Positions 1 to 5,546 of a DNA stretch of 5,546 nt are shown piece by piece. The position numbers and the translations under genes are program-made. Position 1 is the first letter of the stretch, and each line of letters opens with the position of its first letter. The stretch is taken from contig PUNI01000001.1 of the NCBI GenBank assembly GCA_003551745.1, positions 1 through 5,546 of the forward strand. The letters run 5' to 3'. Under the pieces are notes generated by a model. The model was not told the DNA's origin. It saw nothing but the letters and a program-made list of their open reading frames with translations, and did not search any database. The DNA comes from Paracoccaceae bacterium (lineage in GTDB: Bacteria; Pseudomonadota; Alphaproteobacteria; Rhodobacterales; Rhodobacteraceae).

Positions 1-463
1 CCGCCGCCATCCCGGAGGATGGCGGGGCAGGGGTGCGGGGCGGGGCGGCCGGTGCCGCAGGCCTCCTCGCCTGCGGCGGGGGTCCGGCGGGCGCAGCCGC
101 CGCGCGCGGATCGGGCGGGGCTGCGGTGTCCGCCGGAAGGGCGGTGTCGGGTGCTTGGGCGGGCCTGGTTTCGGGCGGCACGGCGGCCGGTTCGGAGGGC
201 ACGGCGGGCTCCGGCTCCACGGCCTCGCCCCTGGCGGCGAGGCGCAGCAGGGGCGCGCCCACGGGCAGGCGCTCGCCGACCTCGGCCTGCAGGGCGGCGA
301 CGGTGCCCTCCTCGAAGCACTCCACCTCGATGGCGCCCTTCTGGGTCTCCACAACCGCCACCACGTCGCCGCGCTTCACCGCGTCGCCGGGGGCGACGGT
401 GAACTCCACCAGCACCGCATCCTCCATGTCGGCGCCCAGCGAAGGGAGCGCGAAGACCCCCAT
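1..463 (-). CDS. Lipoyl-domain E2 acyltransferase of a 2-oxo acid / acetoin dehydrogenase-type complex, N-terminal part
   Basis: This is the E2 (dihydrolipoyl acyltransferase) component, which carries the acyl group from E1 on a swinging lipoyl arm and passes it to CoA. Only the first 154 residues are in view; the frame is open to the left edge. Residues 1-76 form one lipoyl domain: it opens [16 protein letters not shown], has the PGD..KRGD turn at 25-33, and carries the lipoyl-lysine hairpin VVETQKGAIEVE with K42 as the expected lipoylation site. Residues 77-154 are a long Ala/Pro-rich linker typical of E2 proteins. The peripheral-subunit-binding and catalytic domains would lie beyond the edge and cannot be assessed. 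The ATG shares one base with the E1 stop (TGATG), and GGGGAGG lies just upstream as a ribosome site. The ETQKG motif replaces the usual ETDKA, which I associate with a divergent E2 subgroup sometimes called acetoin dehydrogenase. Substrate unknown. Confidence 0.88.
   Translation of the reverse strand, partial: MGVFALPSLGADMEDAVLVEFTVAPGDAVKRGDVVAVVETQKGAIEVECFEEGTVAALQAEVGERLPVGAPLLRLAARGEAVEPEPAVPSEPAAVPPETRPAQAPDTALPADTAAPPDPRAAAAPAGPPPQARRPAAPAAPPRTPAPPSSGMAA
4..25. repeat. Perfect 9-bp inverted repeat with 4-base loop inside the E2 linker
   Basis: CCGCCATCC at 4-12 is the exact reverse complement of 17-25, leaving a four-base loop. It lies within the open E2 frame, where it encodes PPSSGMA, so it is probably an intragenic hairpin. 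No T-run follows on the plus strand, and the minus-strand continuation is beyond the edge, so it cannot be called a terminator. Confidence 0.6.
24..45 (+). repeat. Four GGGG runs, G-quadruplex-like motif in the E2 linker
   Basis: Runs of four G at 24-27, 30-33, 37-40 and 42-45 are separated by 2, 3 and 1 bases, which meets the usual quadruplex pattern on the plus strand. The run results at least partly from Pro/Ala codons of the E2 linker read on the opposite strand. Confidence 0.5.
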
Positions 464-2477
464 CACCCCCTCCCCATCGCCGCCCTTGCGGCCGCGACGA
501 TGTCGGCCACCTGCGGGAGGGCGGCGTCTTCGAGATGCTTCGGATAGGGGATCGGCACCTCGGCGGTGCAGACCCGGCCCACCGGGGCGTCGAGGCTGAA
601 GAAGCCCTGCTCCATGATCCGCGCCGCGATCTCGGCCGAAAGCGAGCCGGTGCGCCAGCCCTCGTCCACCACCACCGCGCGGCGGGTGCGCCCGACCGAG
701 GCCATGATCGTGGCGTCGTCGAGCGGGCGCAGCACGCGCAGGTCGATCACCTCGGCCTCGATGCCTTCCCCGGCCAGCTGCTCGGCCGCCTCCAGCGCCT
801 TCCACAGGGAATAGCCGTATGCGATCAGCGTGATGTCGGAGCCCTCGCGACGAACCGCCGCGCGATCGATCTCCACGGCGCCGGCGTTCTTCGCGAGGCT
901 CCCGGTCATGTTGTAGAGCATGACATGCTCGAAGATCAGCACCGGGTCGGGCTCCTTCAGCGCCGTCAGCAGCATCCCGCGGGCGTCCTCCAGCGTGGCG
1001 GGGGCGAGGATGCGCAGGCCGGGGATATGCGCATACCACCCCTCCAGCGAATGCGAGTGCTGCGCGGCGAGCTGTCGGCCCGCGCCGGTGGCCATGCGGA
1101 TCACCACCGGCGCGCCGAACTGCCCGCCCGACATGTGCCGCACGGTGGCGGCGGTGTTGAGGATCTGGTCGAGCGCCAGCATCGAGAAGTTCACCGTCAT
1201 GATCTCGACGATCGGGCGCATGCCGACCATGGACGCGCCGATGCCTGCGCCGGTGAAGGCGGCCTCGGAGAGCGGGGTGTCGCGGATGCGCTCGGGGCCG
1301 AACTCGGCCAGCAGCCCCTTGGTGACGGCGTAGCAGCCGCCATAGGCGCCGATGTCCTCGCCCATGATGAACACGCGCTCGTCGTTCAGCAGCGCCTCGG
1401 TGATCGCCTGCTTGCAGGCCTCGCGATAGGTGGTCTCGACCGTCTCGCCGGGGGCGGGCGGGGCGGGCGGGGCGGGGCGTTCGTCGGCCACGGTGTGGCG
1501 CAGCAGGTCCTCGACCGGCTCCCAGGGCGCCTGGTCGGCGGCGGCGGCGGCGTTCTCGACCTGCTTGGCGACCTCGGCCTCGATGGCCTCGATGTCGGCC
1601 TCATGGACGAGGCCGGCCTCCAGCGCCCAGCCCTGGAAGCGCACGATAGGGCCCTTCTCGCGCCAGTCCTTCACCTCGTCGCGGGTGCGGTACTGCTGGC
1701 TGTCGAACATCGAATGTGCCCGGAAGCGGTAGGTGCGGCATTCCAGGAAATGCGGCCCGGGCGTTTCGCGCATCGCGGCCACCGCGCGGCGGGCGGCGGC
1801 CTCGACGGCGACCACGTCCATCCCATCGACGGCCCCGGCGGGCATGCCATAGCTGGCGGCGCGAGCCGCGAAATCGGTGTTGGCCTGCACCCGGGCGACG
1901 GCGGTGCCCATGGCGTAGAGGTTGTTCTCGCAGACAAAGAGCACCGGCAGGCCCCACAGCGCGGCGAGGTTCATCGTCTCGTGGAACTCGCCCTCGGCCA
2001 GCGCGCCGTCGCCGAAGAAGCAGACGGTGATGTGGGGCCGCCCCTGCATCCGGTCGCCAAGCGCCAGCCCCCCGGCCAGCGGGATGCCGCCGCCGACGAT
2101 GGCGTTGCCGCCGTAGAGGTTGGTCTCGGCATCGAAGAAATGCATCGATCCGCCGCGGCCGCCGGCGCAGCCGGTGGCCTTGCCATACATCTCGGCCAGT
2201 GCCGATTCCATGCTCAGGCCGCGGGCCAGCGCCTGGCCGTGCTCGCGATAGGTGGCCACCACCCGGTCGGCGGGATCGAGCGCGGCGGCCACGCCCACCG
2301 CCACCGCCTCCTCGCCGTCGTAGAGATGCATGAAGCCGCGGATCTTCTCCTGCCCGTAAAGCTCGACGCATTTCTCCTCGAAACGCCGGATGCGGATCAT
2401 GCCGCGCAGCAGCTCCAGCACATGGGTGCGGGTCAGGTGCGGCTTCACATCGGCGGCGGGGGCGGCTGCGGCATCGG

Positions 2478-2481
<4 letters not shown>
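463..2481 (-). CDS. Fused alpha/beta E1 component, thiamine-diphosphate-dependent 2-oxo acid dehydrogenase (pyruvate dehydrogenase-like)
   Basis: This 672-residue protein is an E1 whose alpha and beta subunits are joined in one chain. E1 uses thiamine diphosphate (ThDP) to cleave or decarboxylate a keto substrate and to reductively acylate the lipoyl arm of E2. The alpha half (about 15-330) has the GGRGGSMH segment at 107-114, the ThDP/Mg motif running from GDG (157-159) to NN (186-187), and the loop [10 protein letters not shown] at 251-260 with H256 matching the active-site loop histidine of pyruvate dehydrogenase E1 alpha. A Pro/Ala linker (335-345) leads to the beta half (about 348-665). 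There, E406 in [11 protein letters not shown] matches the glutamate that activates ThDP (human E1 beta Glu59), and H475 in AAQHS matches human beta His128. Separate alpha and beta subunits are more common, although fused forms are known in several bacterial groups. The ATG overlaps the ligase stop by four bases (ATGA) and has no well-placed Shine-Dalgarno, so coupled translation is likely. Pyruvate, acetoin or another 2-oxo acid are all possible substrates. Confidence 0.93.
1451..1477. repeat. 9-bp G-rich tandem repeat, three units, in the E1 alpha/beta linker
   Basis: The unit GGGGCGGGC occurs twice perfectly and a third time with its last base changed to G. On the minus strand it encodes the Pro/Ala linker PAPPAPPAP (residues about 336-344) between the alpha and beta halves of the fused E1. 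The plus strand carries six G-runs of three or more with single-base spacers, a strong G-quadruplex pattern on the template strand of the gene. Confidence 0.8.
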
Positions 2482-4211
<1,730 letters not shown>

Positions 4212-4301
4212 TCCCTCCACCATGGCACAGCGTCCGCCGGGTGCTGCCGGGCGGCCTTGATCCGCGTCATGGCAGGCTTCGCGGACTGCCCGGATTCCGT
4301 G

Positions 4302-4319
4302 CGATTCGCGTGAGAATCG
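4302..4319. promoter_or_regulatory. Inverted repeat CGATTC-N6-GAATCG, candidate operator
   Basis: Perfect 6-base arms are separated by six bases in the divergent promoter region, and the arms are richer in A/T than their surroundings. The size and two-fold symmetry suit a dimeric regulator binding site. It lies about 90 bases from each gene start, so it could serve either gene or both. A 6-base match can arise by chance and I do not recognise it as the site of a known regulator. Confidence 0.3.
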
Positions 4320-4332
4320 GGACCGGCTGGCG

Positions 4333-4361
4333 CTGGACAGGGCCGCCCGGCCGCCTACTTC
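4333..4361 (+). promoter_or_regulatory. Weak candidate promoter for folE2 (CTGGAC-N17-TACTTC)
   Basis: CTGGAC (4333-4338) and TACTTC (4356-4361) are 17 bases apart, the normal -35/-10 spacing. This would place the transcript start around 4368, about 40 bases before the folE2 ATG. Both hexamers match the sigma-70 consensus poorly, especially the -10 element. This is only the best visible option in this orientation. Confidence 0.18.
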
Positions 4362-4399
4362 ACGCGAGCCTGCAAGCAGCATCGAACAGACCATCGGTC

Positions 4400-4405
4400 G
4401 GAGAG
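4400..4405 (+). promoter_or_regulatory. Ribosome binding site of folE2
   Basis: GGAGAG ends three bases before the ATG at 4409, with its GGAG core five bases away. This site decides the folE2 start against the longer open frame that begins at 4241, and it agrees with where FolE2-like protein sequence begins. Confidence 0.75.
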
Positions 4406-4408
4406 ATC

Positions 4409-5518
4409 ATGAACATTCAGACCCCCGCACGCGAGCGAAAGCCGTCCCGCCAGGAAGCCGAGGCGGCGCTCGCCACCCTGCGGCAATGGGCGGGTCGCGC
4501 GTCCGACGCCGAGATCGCCGGACTGGACGCCCGGCTCATGCCGCTCGCGCCCAAGCCGTCGATCGGGGCGCCGTCGGACTATCCGGTCTTCAGCCGCGCC
4601 TATCCGGCCGAGTTCCGCGTCGACGACGCCTACAAGGCGGCGCTGCCCGATCTGCAGAACGGGCCGGCGAGCCTCATCCGCGGCGCCCGGGCCCAGATCC
4701 AGCATGTGGGCATCTCGAACTTCCGCCTGCCTATCCGCTTCCACAGCCGCGACAACGGCGACGTGACGCTGGAGACCTCGGTCACCGGCACGGTAAGCCT
4801 GGAGGCCGAGAAGAAGGGCATCAACATGAGCCGGATCATGCGCAGCTTCTACGCGCATGCCGAACGGACCTTCAGCTACGAGGTGATCGAAGCCGCGCTG
4901 GACGACTACAAGGCCGATCTGGAGAGCTTCGACGCGCGCATCCAGATGCGCTTCTCCTTCCCGATGAAGGTCGATGCCCTGCGCTCGGGCCTTTCGGGCT
5001 GGCAGTATTACGACATCGCGCTGGAGCTGGTGGAGCACGCCGGGGTGCGTCGGCGCTTCCTGCATCTCGACTATGTCTATTCCTCGACCTGCCCCTGCTC
5101 GCTGGAGCTTTCCGAGCATGCCCGGTCGATGCGCGGCCAGCTGGCCACGCCGCACTCCCAGCGCTCGGTGGCGCGGGTGTCGGTGGAGGTGCTCCCGGGT
5201 GCCTGCCTGTGGTTCGAGGATGTCGTGGAGCTCTGCCGCGCTGCCGTGCCCACCGAGACGCAGGTGATGGTCAAGCGCGAGGACGAACAGGCCTTTGCCG
5301 AGCTCAACGCCGCCAATCCGATCTTCGTCGAGGATGCCGCGCGGCTGTTCTGCGCGGTATTGCGCGACGATCCGCGGATCGGCGATTTCCGGGTGGTGGC
5401 CAGCCATCAGGAAAGCCTGCACAGCCATGATGCGGTCAGCGTGCTGACGGAGGGGCCGACCTTCGCCGCCGACAGCCTCGATCCACGGCTGTTCGCGACG
5501 CTCTTCCACGTCGGCTGA
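4409..5518 (+). CDS. folE2: GTP cyclohydrolase FolE2 (type IB)
   Basis: FolE2 converts GTP to 7,8-dihydroneopterin triphosphate, the first step of tetrahydrofolate synthesis and of the preQ0/queuosine branch. It is the prokaryote-specific alternative to zinc-dependent FolE. The 369-residue protein shows the family signatures in order: APSDYPVF (54-61), IQHVGISNFRLPI (97-109), KGINMSR (136-142), SSTCPCS (225-231) with C228 and C230, HSQRS (249-253), VKREDEQAFAE (288-298), NPIFVEDAAR (303-312) and SHQESLHSHDAVS (332-344). C228 and H249 align by eye with the active-site Cys147 and His159 of the Neisseria enzyme. The chain is longer than the short FolE2 forms (about 260-300 residues): it has some 50 extra N-terminal residues and about nine extra between the CPC and HSQRS motifs. 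The start at ATG 4409 is chosen for the GGAGAG just upstream; the frame is open back to 4241, but that stretch lacks family similarity. It is transcribed away from the ligase operon. I saw no AT-rich Zur-like box upstream. Confidence 0.95.
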   Translation: MNIQTPARERKPSRQEAEAALATLRQWAGRASDAEIAGLDARLMPLAPKPSIGAPSDYPVFSRAYPAEFRVDDAYKAALPDLQNGPASLIRGARAQIQHVGISNFRLPIRFHSRDNGDVTLETSVTGTVSLEAEKKGINMSRIMRSFYAHAERTFSYEVIEAALDDYKADLESFDARIQMRFSFPMKVDALRSGLSGWQYYDIALELVEHAGVRRRFLHLDYVYSSTCPCSLELSEHARSMRGQLATPHSQRSVARVSVEVLPGACLWFEDVVELCRAAVPTETQVMVKREDEQAFAELNAANPIFVEDAARLFCAVLRDDPRIGDFRVVASHQESLHSHDAVSVLTEGPTFAADSLDPRLFATLFHVG

Positions 5519-5546
5519 GGACGGAGCCCGCGCGGCCCGGCGGCGG

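Larger units (their letters stand above)
4212..4408. other. Divergent intergenic region between ligase operon and folE2
   Basis: These 197 bases separate the starts of the two divergent units and must carry the promoters for both, unless transcripts begin inside genes. I see no strong sigma-70 type promoter on either strand, which is common in GC-rich alphaproteobacteria. The stretch holds one short inverted repeat (4302-4319), one weak promoter-like hexamer pair toward folE2, and GC-rich sequence with imperfect hairpins near 4234-4254 and 4342-4353. Both flanking open frames run into it (to 4394 on the minus strand and from 4241 on the plus strand), but the implied peptides look like random GC-rich translation. 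Confidence 0.7.

Noticed and set aside
4212..4394. N-terminal extension of the ligase to ATG 4394
   Set aside because: The extra residues resemble arbitrary GC-rich translation, cross the divergent promoter gap, and would make the protein far longer than AcsA-type enzymes.
4241..4408. N-terminal extension of FolE2 to ATG 4241
   Set aside because: It has no family similarity, whereas GGAGAG before ATG 4409 gives a clear start.
4212..4408. Zur operator upstream of folE2, as found for some zinc-independent GTP cyclohydrolases
   Set aside because: No AT-rich palindrome of the Zur type is visible; the only symmetric site is short and does not resemble it.
4355..5509. A 384-codon open frame on the minus strand opposite folE2
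   Set aside because: Antisense shadow; the plus strand carries continuous FolE2 signatures and its own ribosome site.
5519..5546. Possible terminator after folE2
   Set aside because: The 28 bases are GC-rich but show no convincing stem and no T-run before the window ends.

Overview
The window is about 70% G+C. All four genes use G/C-ending codons. The protein families (an AcsA-type acetate-CoA ligase, a fused E1 alpha/beta, a lipoyl E2 and a long FolE2) suggest an alphaproteobacterium, most likely of the Rhodobacterales. That assignment is inferred from protein style and composition; no rRNA or other phylogenetic marker is present.

Layout: two divergent transcription units face away from a 197-base gap (4212-4408). 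Leftward on the minus strand runs a tightly packed operon of three genes. It begins with an AMP-forming acyl-CoA ligase of the acetate type (2478-4211). Next comes a single-chain E1 component of a 2-oxo acid dehydrogenase-type complex, with alpha and beta subunits fused (463-2481). Last is the start of a lipoyl-bearing E2 acyltransferase (463 down to the window edge, C-terminus missing). The first two genes share an ATGA overlap and the second pair share the A of TGATG, so the three are almost certainly co-transcribed and translationally coupled. An E3 (dihydrolipoamide dehydrogenase) gene is not in view and could lie beyond the left edge. Rightward on the plus strand is folE2 (4409-5518), a type IB GTP cyclohydrolase that opens the folate/queuosine pathway. 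It has no evident functional link to the operon.

Working model: both arms of the operon end in acyl-CoA. The ligase makes acetyl-CoA (or propionyl-CoA) from the free acid, with the acetate-pocket residues conserved. The E1-E2 pair makes acyl-CoA by ThDP- and lipoate-dependent cleavage or decarboxylation of a keto substrate. Pyruvate, acetoin or another 2-oxo acid would all fit, and the sequence does not decide between them.

The most interesting non-coding-scale signals are: a 9-bp G-rich tandem repeat at the alpha/beta fusion seam, with G-quadruplex potential on the plus strand; a second G-run cluster next to a 9-bp perfect hairpin in the E2 linker; and a short inverted repeat in the divergent promoter region. 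I see no mobile element, CRISPR array, tRNA or rRNA. Bases 5519-5546 after folE2 hold nothing I can identify.
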